This document shows positions 25,941 to 34,507 of a stretch of 64,000 nt of DNA, piece by piece (positions within the stretch are counted from its first letter, which is position 1; every line of letters starts with the position of its first letter). The DNA is taken from assembly GCF_002093745.1 (NCBI RefSeq), contig NZ_MTSB01000004.1, positions 186,001-250,000 on the forward strand, written 5' to 3'. Origin of the DNA: Pseudomonas graminis. GTDB lineage: Bacteria; Pseudomonadota; Gammaproteobacteria; Pseudomonadales; Pseudomonadaceae. The notes under the pieces are model-generated. The model did no database searches. It was not told where the DNA came from and saw only the letters and a program-made list of their open reading frames with translations. The position numbers and the translations under genes are program-made.

Positions 25941-27077
25941 ATGTCAGCCTCCCTACCCTCTCTCGACACACCCGTCGCGCTGCTCGATGTAACGCGCATG
26001 CAGAGCAATATCCAGCGCATGCAGCAACGCATGAATGAGCTGGGCGTGCGCTTGCGCCCCCACGTCAAGACCAGCAAGTCGCTGCCGGTGATTCAGGCGC
26101 AGATGGCTGCAGGTGCCAGCGGCGTGACGGTCTCGACACTGAAAGAGGCCGAGCACTGCTTTGCCGAGGGCATCAACGACGTGTTCTACGCCGTCGCCAT
26201 TGCGCCCGGCAAACTGGATCAGGCACTCAGACTGCGGCGCAACGGCTGCCGCCTGAGTATCCTGACTGACAGCGTGGCCGCGGCGCAGGCCATCGTCGCC
26301 TTCGGCCAGCAGCATGACGAGCGCTTCGAGGTGTGGATCGAAATCGATTGCGACGGCCACCGCTCCGGGCTGACCGTCGAAGACACTGCCCTGATAGACG
26401 TAGCGAAAACCCTGGCCGAAGGCGGTATGCAACTGCGCGGCGTGATGACTCATGCAGGCTCCAGTTACGATCTGGACACCCCGGAGGCCTTGCAGGCACT
26501 GGCCGAACAGGAACGAGTGCTTTGTGTGAGCGCCGCCGAACGCATCCGCGACGCCGGGCTGCCCTGCCCGGACGTCAGCATCGGTTCGACGCCTACTGCG
26601 TTGTCCGCACAGAACCTGGAAGGCGTGACCGAAGTGCGGGCCGGCGTGTACGTGTTCTTCGACCTGGTGATGCACAACATTGGCGTGTGCCGGGCAGACG
26701 AACTGGCCTTGAGCGTACTGACCACGGTGATCGGCCATCAGCAGGACAAGGGCTGGATCATCGTCGACGCCGGCTGGATGGCCATGAGCCGGGATCGCGG
26801 CACCCAGCGTCAGCGGCAGGACTTTGGTTACGGTCAGGTCTGCACCGACACCGGTGAGTGGATCGACGGCGCGCGGGTGACCGGCGCCAATCAGGAACAC
26901 GGCATCATTACTCTGGCGGCGGGTGACAACACGAACATCACGGCCCGCTTTCCCATCGGCAGCCGTCTGCGCATTCTGCCCAACCATGCGTGCGCCACCG
27001 GTGCGCAATTTCCGGACTACCACGCCTGCGACGCCGAAGGCGCAGTCCACACTTGGGGTCGTCTGCATGGCTGGTGA
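25941..27077 (+). CDS. DSD1-family PLP enzyme (D-threonine aldolase / D-serine dehydratase-like)
   Basis: 378-residue fold-type III PLP enzyme. The cofactor lysine is Lys43 in RPHVKTSKS. The C-terminal metal pair is His349/Cys351 in NHACAT, equivalent to the zinc site of eukaryotic-type D-serine dehydratase and the Mn site of D-threonine aldolase. It should cleave or dehydrate a D-beta-hydroxy amino acid (D-threonine, D-serine or D-threo-3-hydroxyaspartate); the sequence does not decide. The neighbours RidA and an FAD amino-acid oxidase support D-amino acid breakdown. The ATG at 25941 gives the usual N-terminus; an in-frame ATG at 25899 adds 14 residues. Overlaps ridA by 11 nt. Confidence 0.85.
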   Translation: MSASLPSLDTPVALLDVTRMQSNIQRMQQRMNELGVRLRPHVKTSKSLPVIQAQMAAGASGVTVSTLKEAEHCFAEGINDVFYAVAIAPGKLDQALRLRRNGCRLSILTDSVAAAQAIVAFGQQHDERFEVWIEIDCDGHRSGLTVEDTALIDVAKTLAEGGMQLRGVMTHAGSSYDLDTPEALQALAEQERVLCVSAAERIRDAGLPCPDVSIGSTPTALSAQNLEGVTEVRAGVYVFFDLVMHNIGVCRADELALSVLTTVIGHQQDKGWIIVDAGWMAMSRDRGTQRQRQDFGYGQVCTDTGEWIDGARVTGANQEHGIITLAAGDNTNITARFPIGSRLRILPNHACATGAQFPDYHACDAEGAVHTWGRLHGW

Positions 27078-27459
27078 TATCGAGCTGATTGGCACGACCC
27101 TGGCGGCCGCGCCGGGCGGGCATTACTCTCAGGCGGTGCTGCATCAGGGCCTTTTGCATGTGTCCGGGCAACTGCCGGTGCGCCCGGACGGCAGCCACAG
27201 CGTCGATGAACCGTTTGAAGTTCAGGCGGCCATCGCGCTGGATAATCTGCTGGCCATACTCGGCGCCGCAGGTTGCAACACGGATGACCTGCTCAAAGTG
27301 ACGGTTTACGTCGCAGGCATCCAGCACTGGCCCGCCTTCGACCGGCTCTACGCAGGCTGTCTGGGCGAGCATCGCCCGGCCCGCGCCGTGGTGCCGGTTC
27401 CAGCGTTACACCACGGCTATCTGATCGAGATCGAAGCCTTGGCACGCGCCGCACGATGA
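27067..27459 (+). CDS. RidA-family (YjgF/YER057c/UK114) enamine/imine deaminase
   Basis: 130 residues of the RidA fold: GGHYSQAVLHQGLLHVSGQLPV near the start, LLKVTVYV in the middle, and the substrate-carboxylate arginine Arg106 in RPARAVVPV. These proteins hydrolyse reactive 2-aminoacrylate-type enamines and imines released by PLP dehydratases or amino acid oxidases. Its place between such an enzyme and an FAD oxidase fits that role exactly. It overlaps the upstream gene by 11 nt and lies 19 nt from the next. Confidence 0.88.
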   Translation: MAGDIELIGTTLAAAPGGHYSQAVLHQGLLHVSGQLPVRPDGSHSVDEPFEVQAAIALDNLLAILGAAGCNTDDLLKVTVYVAGIQHWPAFDRLYAGCLGEHRPARAVVPVPALHHGYLIEIEALARAAR

Positions 27460-27478
27460 ACATGACCGGGAGCACCTG

Positions 27479-28663
27479 ATGAACCCACAAAAAAGCGATG
27501 TGCTGATTATCGGTGGCGGCTTCATGGGCTCGTCATCGGCGTTTTTCCTGCGCCAGCACGGGCGGTCAGTCACCCTGCTGGAGCGGGATCAGATCGGTCA
27601 GTACGCCAGCGGCGTAAACTTCGGCAACGTCCGCCGCCAGGGCCGGTTTCTGGGCCAGCTGGAACTGTCCAATCGCTCCTGGGCGCTGTGGAAACGCCTG
27701 CCCGAGCTGATCGGCGAAGACCTGGAATTCATTCCCAGCGGTCACATGCGCGTCTGTTATCGCGAAGACGAGATCGCCGAGCTGGAAGCCTATGCCGCAG
27801 CCCCCGAAGCCCGCGAACTGGATTTGCAGGTCATCAGGGGCAAGGCCTTGCATGAGCGTTTTCCGTTTCTCGGTCCGGACGTCAAAGGTGGCTCCTATGC
27901 GCCTCATGACGGGCACGCCAACCCGCGACTGGCCGCGCCCGCCTTCGCCCGCGCGGCGATTCGCGCCGGGGCAAGGATCGAGGAGCGCACTGAAGTGGCC
28001 GAGGTGCAGAAGGTTGGCGGCGCGTTTCATGTCACCACCAGTGACGGCCAACTGTTCGTTGCCGAACAACTGCTGATCACTGCCGGGGCCTGGGCGGCGA
28101 AACTGGCCGAGCAATTCGGCGAACCTGTTCCGCTGGAGCCCAACGGGCCGCAGATGTCAGTCACCGAACCGGTGCCTTACGCCCTGCCCACCGTGATCGG
28201 CGTGTTCACCAAAATCAAAGAGGAAGTGATCTATTTCCGGCAGATCCCACGCGGCAATATCATCATCGGCGGTGGCAATCGCAACAAGCCGGACATGGTC
28301 AACCGCCGCGCCTATTTCAAGCCGGAAAGCCTGATCAATCAGATGAAGCAGATGAGCCGTCTGATACCCGGCGCAGAGAAGCTCAACATCATCCGCGTCT
28401 GGAGCGGCATCGAAAGCTACACGCCGGACTCGCTGCCGATCATGGGCCGCAGCGGCAAGGTCGACGGCCTGTTCTACGCGTTCGGTTTCTGCGGTCACGG
28501 CTTTCAGCTCGGCCCTGGCGTCGGTGACGTCATGGCCGAACTGATCAGCACCGGCAGCACCCGCACCCTGATCAGCCCCTTCGACATCCGCCGTTTCACT
28601 GACCCCGGTGTTATCGAGACGCCGTTTGTTTCCAGCCTGATGAGCGCAGGCAAACTGATATGA
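27479..28663 (+). CDS. FAD-dependent amino acid oxidoreductase (DAO family)
   Basis: 394 residues. The N-terminal FAD-binding Rossmann motif is LIIGGGFMGSSSAFFL (about 9-24), with the ribose-binding Glu in VTLLERDQ. A DAO-type substrate domain follows and the C-terminal FAD loop is FYAFGFCGHGFQLGPGVG. Related proteins are sarcosine oxidase beta-like, hydroxyproline or opine oxidase and D-amino acid dehydrogenase. It should oxidise an amine or D-amino acid to an imine, which the adjacent RidA would hydrolyse. The downstream GNAT gene starts 38 nt later. Exact substrate unknown. Confidence 0.85.
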   Translation: MNPQKSDVLIIGGGFMGSSSAFFLRQHGRSVTLLERDQIGQYASGVNFGNVRRQGRFLGQLELSNRSWALWKRLPELIGEDLEFIPSGHMRVCYREDEIAELEAYAAAPEARELDLQVIRGKALHERFPFLGPDVKGGSYAPHDGHANPRLAAPAFARAAIRAGARIEERTEVAEVQKVGGAFHVTTSDGQLFVAEQLLITAGAWAAKLAEQFGEPVPLEPNGPQMSVTEPVPYALPTVIGVFTKIKEEVIYFRQIPRGNIIIGGGNRNKPDMVNRRAYFKPESLINQMKQMSRLIPGAEKLNIIRVWSGIESYTPDSLPIMGRSGKVDGLFYAFGFCGHGFQLGPGVGDVMAELISTGSTRTLISPFDIRRFTDPGVIETPFVSSLMSAGKLI

Positions 28664-28701
28664 GCCCAACCGGTCACCCCATTCATTCTCAGGGAAACAC
28701 C

Positions 28702-29559
28702 ATGCCCACGACATCGGACACCCGCTATCAATACCGCCCTGTAACAGCTGCCGACATTCCGGCAGCGCATGCCCTTTCGGTTCATCTCAAATGGCCGCAC
28801 CGCGAAGAAGACTGGGCAATGGTGCAACGCACCTCGGAAGGGTTTGTCGCCGAGTGCGACGGGCAACTGGTGGGGGTCGCCTTCACGTGCCATCAGGGCG
28901 ACTGGTCTTCGATCGGCCTGGTCATCGTCAGCGACGAGCATCAAGGCAAGGGGATGGGTCGCCGCCTGATGAATCTGTGTCTGGAGGCCACAGCGCCGCG
29001 TACGCCGATCCTCAATGCGACGGAACTGGGCGCACCGCTCTATCAAAGCCTTGGCTTCGTGGAGTACGCGCGGATTCAGCAGCACCAAGGCATTCCTCAC
29101 CTCCCTGAGCGGGCAACCTTGAGCGCCGGTCTGCAGATCCGCACGTTGGCGCCTGCCGATCACCCGGCGCTGATCCGGCTGGCCAACGCCGGCAGCGGCC
29201 TGGACCGACGCGTGGTGCTGACCGATCTGCTGCGTGACGCCGAGCAGTCGGCCGGTATCGAGCATGACGGTGAACTGCAAGGCATCGCCCTGCTTAGGCG
29301 CTTCGGGCGCGGGCATATCATCGGCCCGGTGGTTGCGCAAAATGTCGAACAGGCTCAACAGTTGATTGCTCACCTGCTGCGGCAGATACCCGGCCAGTTT
29401 GTGCGCTTTGACATTCTGGCCGACTGCGGGCTGGCCTCGTGGCTGGAAAGCCTGGGGTTGCCCTGTGTCGACCGGGCACCGCGCATGGTGCTGGGCACGC
29501 CGCCGCCGATCAGCCCGGACGTGCAGCAGTTTACGCTGGTGACTCAGGCCATCGGCTGA
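28702..29559 (+). CDS. Tandem-GNAT-domain N-acetyltransferase
   Basis: 285 residues with two GNAT folds. The N-terminal one (about 8-135) has a good acetyl-CoA motif (VIVSDEHQGKGMGRRLMN) and GAPLYQSLGFVEYAR. The C-terminal one (about 140-280) is more divergent and may be structural. The ATG at 28702 follows AGGGA with 6-nt spacing; an upstream ATG at 28660 overlaps the preceding stop but lacks a site. Within the amino-acid operon it could acetylate an amino acid substrate or a toxic analogue. That is inference from position. Confidence 0.82.
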   Translation: MPTTSDTRYQYRPVTAADIPAAHALSVHLKWPHREEDWAMVQRTSEGFVAECDGQLVGVAFTCHQGDWSSIGLVIVSDEHQGKGMGRRLMNLCLEATAPRTPILNATELGAPLYQSLGFVEYARIQQHQGIPHLPERATLSAGLQIRTLAPADHPALIRLANAGSGLDRRVVLTDLLRDAEQSAGIEHDGELQGIALLRRFGRGHIIGPVVAQNVEQAQQLIAHLLRQIPGQFVRFDILADCGLASWLESLGLPCVDRAPRMVLGTPPPISPDVQQFTLVTQAIG

Positions 29560-29714
29560 AATCAGCGCGGATGGCGGGTCGGAACAGGTCCGCAAGGTCA
29601 GCGCGCTGCATACAGCAGATTATTCTTTGCAGCCCGGCAGATCAGCGCTTTTCATTCAGACCGCTTTGTTAGCTTATTGATATCAAATCACTATTGCTCC
29701 AGGGAGCCCGCTGG

Positions 29715-31184
29715 ATGACCACTCAGCCCTTGAACAGCCATCACGTCGATCCGGACACCTCGCAGAAATTCTACATCGACGGCCATTGGTGCGCCCCGCT
29801 CAGCCCGGCCAGCATTCCGGTGGTCAACCCGGCCACCGAAAACGTCGTGGCGCACGTCGCCAGTGGCTCCGCCGCCGATGTCGACCGCGCGGTGGCAGCG
29901 GCACGTGCAGCCTTTGCCGGCTGGTCCGCCACTGCGCCTGAAGCGCGAGCGCAGGTCATTGGCCGCATTCATGAACTGATCATCGAGCGCAAGGAAGCAC
30001 TGGCGCAGGCGATTTCGCTGGAAATGGGCGCCTCCATCAGCTCGGCCCGCGCCATGCAGGTGCCGCTGGCAGCCGAACACGTGCGGGTCGCCCGCGACGT
30101 GCTGGCGACTTATCGCTTCAGGACGGTGGAAGGCTGCACGGCCATCGAACGTGAACCCATCGGCGTCTGCGGGCTGATCACGCCGTGGAACTGGCCGCTG
30201 TATCAAATCACCGCCAAAGTCGCCCCGGCCATTGCCGCCGGCTGCACTGTAGTGCTCAAGCCCAGCGAACTGTCACCGTTGAGCGCCTTGCTGTTCGCGC
30301 AACTGGTGCATGACGCCGGCCTGCCGCCAGGGGTCTTCAACCTGGTCAACGGCAGCGGCCCGGAGGTCGGCGGCGCGATGGCGGCGCACCCTGATATCGA
30401 CATGATTTCGATCACCGGTTCGAACCGGGCAGGCGCACTGGTTGCGCAGGCGGCCGCCCCGACCGTCAAGCGGGTCACTCAGGAGCTGGGCGGTAAATCC
30501 CCGAACATCCTGTTGCCCGACGCTGATTTTGCCAAGGCCGTACCGCCTGGCGTGATGGCTGCCTTTCGTAACGTCGGCCAGTCGTGCAGCGCCCCGACGC
30601 GGATGATCGTACCGAGAAACCGTCTGGCAGAAGTCGAGGCGCTGGCTGCCGAGACGGCCGGGGCGATCATCGTCGGCGATCCGCAATCGGAGCACACGGT
30701 GCTGGGGCCTATTGCCAACGAGGCGCAGTTTCATCGTGTGCAGGCGATGATCGACGCGGGCGTCAGCGAGGGCGCAAAACTGGTCTGCGGCGGGCCGGGC
30801 CGTGTGCAGGGCCATGAGCAGGGTTTCTTCACTCGACCGACGGTGTTTTCCGAGGTGGATTCCTCGATGCGCATCGCCCGGGAAGAGATTTTCGGCCCGG
30901 TGTTGTGCCTGATTGCCTACGACACGATCGATGAAGCGGTGGCGATTGCCAACGACACGGTTTATGGGCTGGGCGCGCACGTCCAGGGCCAGGACCTTGA
31001 ACAGGCCCGCTCGGTCGCCTCACGCATCCGCGCCGGCCAGGTCCACCTGAACTACCCCGCCTGGAACCCGATGGCCCCCTTCGGCGGCTACAAACGCTCG
31101 GGCAATGGCCGTGAGTATGGCGTGCATGGTTTCGAGGAGTACCTGGAAATCAAGGCGATTGTGGGGTTTGGTGAGGTTGGCTGA
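29715..31184 (+). CDS. NAD(P)+-dependent aldehyde dehydrogenase
   Basis: 489 residues of the ALDH superfamily. The general base Glu257 lies in QELGGKSPN and the catalytic Cys291 in NVGQSCSAPTR. The cofactor motif ITGSNRAGALV and the late EEIFGPVLC and FGGYKRSGNGREYG blocks are intact. It oxidises an aldehyde to an acid; the closest named relatives would be betaine- or amino-aldehyde dehydrogenases, but substrate is uncertain. The start at 29715 has AGGGA 9 nt upstream. It lies 155 nt after the GNAT gene and may have its own promoter. It could act on acetaldehyde or glycolaldehyde released by an aldolase; that is a guess. Confidence 0.88.
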   Translation: MTTQPLNSHHVDPDTSQKFYIDGHWCAPLSPASIPVVNPATENVVAHVASGSAADVDRAVAAARAAFAGWSATAPEARAQVIGRIHELIIERKEALAQAISLEMGASISSARAMQVPLAAEHVRVARDVLATYRFRTVEGCTAIEREPIGVCGLITPWNWPLYQITAKVAPAIAAGCTVVLKPSELSPLSALLFAQLVHDAGLPPGVFNLVNGSGPEVGGAMAAHPDIDMISITGSNRAGALVAQAAAPTVKRVTQELGGKSPNILLPDADFAKAVPPGVMAAFRNVGQSCSAPTRMIVPRNRLAEVEALAAETAGAIIVGDPQSEHTVLGPIANEAQFHRVQAMIDAGVSEGAKLVCGGPGRVQGHEQGFFTRPTVFSEVDSSMRIAREEIFGPVLCLIAYDTIDEAVAIANDTVYGLGAHVQGQDLEQARSVASRIRAGQVHLNYPAWNPMAPFGGYKRSGNGREYGVHGFEEYLEIKAIVGFGEVG

Positions 31185-31263
31185 TGCGCTTAAGCACCAC
31201 GCTCATCTTTGTACACACGTTTCAGTGAGTCCGAAAAACGTTGCTAAAAGAAAGCATTAGCAG

Positions 31264-31420
31264 GCTGGACATGACCCCAAGTGGGAGTGAGCTTGCTCAC
31301 GAAAGCGATAGTCCAGCCACCCCGCTTACAGTCCAAGACACCCTTTGACTCTCGTGCCGACGCTCTGCGTCGGCATGCCGTTCGTGACGCTCCGCGTCAC
31401 ACAGCGGTTTTGCGATGTCA
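31264..31420. repeat. REP elements (two families)
   Basis: Non-coding. GTGGGAGTGAGCTTGCTCAC at 31281-31300 is the same REP as at 12556. It is followed at about 31345-31400 by the other family, with CGACGCTCTGCGTCGGCATGCCGTTC and GACGCTCCGCGTCAC. They lie between the convergent aldehyde dehydrogenase and ybaB genes. Confidence 0.75.
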
Positions 31421-31835
31421 GTGATGTTTGTTTACGGCTCAAGGCACCTTTTCGCCCCTCGGCGAGTTACTTTGATGGGGCCAAAGTAACCAAAGCCCTT
31501 GGCTCCGTTTCCGGCCCGACTTCGTCGGGTTCCTTCGCCCTGACACTGATCCGGGGGTCGCCGCAACGGGCCATCCTTGGCCCGGTGCGGCTTGCTCGGC
31601 GTCCTGCCTCGCATCCCCCGGATCAGCGCCAGGACTCAGCCGTCACTTACGTCGCACTCTGCGTCGCCAGTGCCATCGCGGTAGAAAAGCCTGTGATGGC
31701 ATTGATTGCAGGCACGGCATGACGTCTTGTCGCATCGGCACGAGAGTCCGTGAGAATCAGTTCGACGTGCATGAGAAACTCGGGCAAAAAAATGCCAGGC
31801 ACCTGGCCTGGCATTGATCATCACGCAAGCAACCG
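31421..31835. other. Non-coding stretch with a Pseudomonas-type dispersed sequence
   Basis: No credible gene. The segment around 31440-31640 contains CGGCGAGTTACTTTG, a short palindromic CCAAAGTAACCAAAG run and TTCGTCGGGTTCCTTCG. I recall this as a dispersed intergenic sequence in Pseudomonas genomes, sometimes mis-annotated as small hypothetical proteins. The short frames across it have no ribosome site and repeat-like composition. Confidence 0.5.
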
Positions 31836-32162
31836 TCAGAACGGCAGTTTCATGCCTGGTGGCAGTTGCATACCGGCGGTCATGGACGCGGTCTTGTCCT
31901 GGCTGGCCTGTTCGATCTTGCGCACGGCGTCATTGACAGCGGCGGCGATCAGGTCTTCCAGCACTTCCTTGTCTTCCTGCATCAGGCTGTCATCCAGATT
32001 GATGCGCTTGACGTCGTGACGACCGGTCATCACCACGCTTACCAGGCCTGCGCCCGATTGACCGGTGACTTCCGCGTTAGCCAGTTCTTCCTGCATCTTG
32101 GCCATTTTTTCCTGCATTTGCTGCGCCTGCTTCATCAGGCCAGCCATGCCACCTTTCATCAT
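31836..32162 (-). CDS. ybaB: YbaB/EbfC nucleoid-associated protein
   Basis: 108 residues of the YbaB/EbfC family: a Met-rich N-terminus ([27 protein letters not shown]), a central [21 protein letters not shown] strand pair and a C-terminal helix. It forms dimers that bind DNA and is almost always found next to dnaX. The ATG at 32162 has GAGGAGAT upstream and is preferred over a longer start. It lies 61 nt downstream of dnaX and is co-oriented. Its usual partner recR is displaced by the amino-acid cassette. Confidence 0.93.
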   Translation of the reverse strand: MMKGGMAGLMKQAQQMQEKMAKMQEELANAEVTGQSGAGLVSVVMTGRHDVKRINLDDSLMQEDKEVLEDLIAAAVNDAVRKIEQASQDKTASMTAGMQLPPGMKLPF

Positions 32163-32223
32163 GGGATATCTCCTCGAAAATGGATGGTTCGTTTGCACGG
32201 CGCCAAGGGCGCCAAGTCTTCAG

Positions 32224-34407
32224 TTATTGAGTCTGCACCGCAGGCGGGTCCACAGGCTTGATCGTATCTTCCCGGATCACCGCGCCAAACTGTTGCAGCA
32301 TCTGCTGGATGTACGGGTCGGCCTGGATCGAGGCCTCAGCCTGGCGCTGACGTTCGGCACGCAAGCGTGAAGCGGCCTGGGCAGGGGTTTCCTGCTCGGG
32401 CTTGATCAGCTCGATACTCAGATTGATCGTGCGCCCATGATACTGGTTCAACGCATCGTTCAGACGGCGCTGTTGCGTCGAGTTGAACAAGGCACTGTGC
32501 GCCGGGTCCAGGTGCAATAACCAGTCATCGCCATTGACCGCCATCAGCGTGCAGTTGGCAGCAATGCTGCCGGTCATGCCGGAAATTGGCAACTTCGGAA
32601 ACACCTCCAGCCACTCGGCCGCAAGACCGGTGGCCGGCATGGCCGCCGGTTCTGGCTCAGGCTCGACCGCTTCGAGTTCAACGACGCTGTCATGCGCCAG
32701 CTCATCAAGGTAGCTGTAGGACGCCGGATCGATATCAACGTCCGGCTCGACGTAATCGTCGTCCGCCGGCGGTTCGTCATCACGGTCCATCGGTCCGGCG
32801 TCTGTGGACGCAGAAAGGTAGGCCGAATCCGGAATGGCTTCATGCATCGTTGGCGCAGCCTGCTCTTCGGCAACCGATGGCGACGGCTCGGTCTCCGGCG
32901 CATCCGGCACCGGGCTGGCGGGCGCAGGGGTCGGCATCGGCGTGAGGTCTGGCTGCTCGGACACCGTCTCCAGAACCGGCTCGGCCACCGGCTCTGCCAA
33001 GGCCTCGGGGACATTTTCGACGGCCTGACCGGCAACCGGCGCCTTGGGTTCATCCCACGGCAGGTCGAGGTCTTCGACCGGCTTGGCTTTCGGTTCAGGC
33101 TCGGGTTCAGGCTGTGCCACGGGCGCGAGCGGAACGGCGGCCGCTTTTACCGGAACGGCGGCAGGCGGCAGGGCTTCGAAAGCAGGGTCGGGAGCGGCCA
33201 TGACAGGCGCCACCGGAGCCGCCGATGCAACAGGTGTCGCATCAGCCACTGGTTGGCGGGAATCAACCGTGGCCTGGCTGATCCCCACTGGCTTTAGCGG
33301 TTGCCTGGGCGCGTCTTCGCTGTCGGCCGGACGAAACGCCAGCATCCGCAACAGCACCATCTCGAAACCGCCACGCGGGTCCGGGGCCAGCGGCAGGTCA
33401 CGACGACCGATCAGGCCCATCTGGTAATAGAACTGCACATCTTCTGCGGGCAGTGCCTGCGCCAGGGCCAGTACCCGGTCACGGTCGCCATGACCGTTAT
33501 CGACACCTTCCGGCAGCGCCTGGGCAATTGCCACGCGGTGCAGCACGTTGAGTATTTCCGACAGCACGCCGCTCCAGTCAGGCCCCTGCTCGGCCAGATG
33601 CCGTACGGCCTCCAGCACACCACGCGCATCACCTTCGAGCAACGCGGTCAGCACATCGAAAACCTGGCCGTGATCCAGCGTACCGAGCATGGCGCGCACA
33701 TCGGCGGCCATGACCTTGCCCTCGCCGAAGGCAATCGCCTGATCGGTGAGGCTCATCGCATCGCGCATCGAACCGTCGGCGGCGCGGCCAAGCAGCCACA
33801 GTGCGTCGTCTTCGAACGGCACGTTCTCGACACCCAGCACGTGGGTCAGGTGTTCAACGACGCGTTCGGGCGTCATGTTCTTCAGAGAGAACTGCAGGCA
33901 ACGCGACAGAATGGTCGCCGGCAGCTTTTGCGGATCGGTGGTGGCGAGGATGAACTTGACGTAGGGCGGCGGCTCTTCAAGCGTCTTGAGCAAGGCGTTG
34001 AACGAGTGGCTCGACAGCATGTGAACTTCGTCGATCAGGTAGACCTTGAAACGCCCGCGACTTGGCGCGTACTGCACGTTGTCCAGCAGCTCGCGGGTGT
34101 CTTCGACCTTGGTGCGGCTGGCGGCGTCGATCTCGATCAAGTCGACAAAGCGGCCTTCGTCAATCTCCTTGCACACCGAGCAGGTGCCACAAGGTGTCGA
34201 GGTAATACCGGTTTCACAGTTCAGGCATTTGGCGATGATCCGCGCAATGGTAGTCTTGCCCACGCCCCGCGTGCCGGTGAACAGGTAGGCATGGTGCAGG
34301 CGCTGGCTGTCCAGTGCGTTGATCAGGGCCTTCAACACATGAGCCTGGCCGACCATTTCGCGGAACGAGCGCGGACGCCATTTACGTGCAAGAACCTGAT
34401 AACTCAT
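32224..34407 (-). CDS. dnaX: DNA polymerase III subunits tau/gamma
   Basis: 727 residues. The AAA+ clamp-loader domain carries Walker A GTRGVGKT (45-52), the four-cysteine zinc module (Cys64, 73, 76, 79) and the DEVHMLS Walker B. Domains II and III follow (about 180-370), then a Pro/Ala/Glu-rich linker (about 375-590) and the tau-specific C-terminus that contacts polymerase alpha and DnaB. The ATG at 34407 gives the standard MSYQVLARKWRP start. I see no A6-7G slippery run like that of E. coli dnaX, so gamma, if made, must arise differently. ybaB follows. Confidence 0.95.
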   Translation of the reverse strand: MSYQVLARKWRPRSFREMVGQAHVLKALINALDSQRLHHAYLFTGTRGVGKTTIARIIAKCLNCETGITSTPCGTCSVCKEIDEGRFVDLIEIDAASRTKVEDTRELLDNVQYAPSRGRFKVYLIDEVHMLSSHSFNALLKTLEEPPPYVKFILATTDPQKLPATILSRCLQFSLKNMTPERVVEHLTHVLGVENVPFEDDALWLLGRAADGSMRDAMSLTDQAIAFGEGKVMAADVRAMLGTLDHGQVFDVLTALLEGDARGVLEAVRHLAEQGPDWSGVLSEILNVLHRVAIAQALPEGVDNGHGDRDRVLALAQALPAEDVQFYYQMGLIGRRDLPLAPDPRGGFEMVLLRMLAFRPADSEDAPRQPLKPVGISQATVDSRQPVADATPVASAAPVAPVMAAPDPAFEALPPAAVPVKAAAVPLAPVAQPEPEPEPKAKPVEDLDLPWDEPKAPVAGQAVENVPEALAEPVAEPVLETVSEQPDLTPMPTPAPASPVPDAPETEPSPSVAEEQAAPTMHEAIPDSAYLSASTDAGPMDRDDEPPADDDYVEPDVDIDPASYSYLDELAHDSVVELEAVEPEPEPAAMPATGLAAEWLEVFPKLPISGMTGSIAANCTLMAVNGDDWLLHLDPAHSALFNSTQQRRLNDALNQYHGRTINLSIELIKPEQETPAQAASRLRAERQRQAEASIQADPYIQQMLQQFGAVIREDTIKPVDPPAVQTQ

Positions 34408-34507
34408 TGAAAACCGTCGCAACTGGTAAGCGGAAGACCGCCAATGCTAGCCGAGCAGGGGCAAAATTGCATCCGGTGTCCGTCTGTATTGTGGCTAAGC
34501 TGGCTAA

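Noticed and set aside
25953..27095. 380-codon open frame antisense to the DSD1-family gene
   Set aside because: Shadow of a clear PLP enzyme; composition and lack of motifs argue against coding.
31345..31722. Possible small gene in the repeat-rich gap before ybaB
   Set aside because: It spans REPs and a dispersed intergenic sequence; no domain and no plausible start signal.
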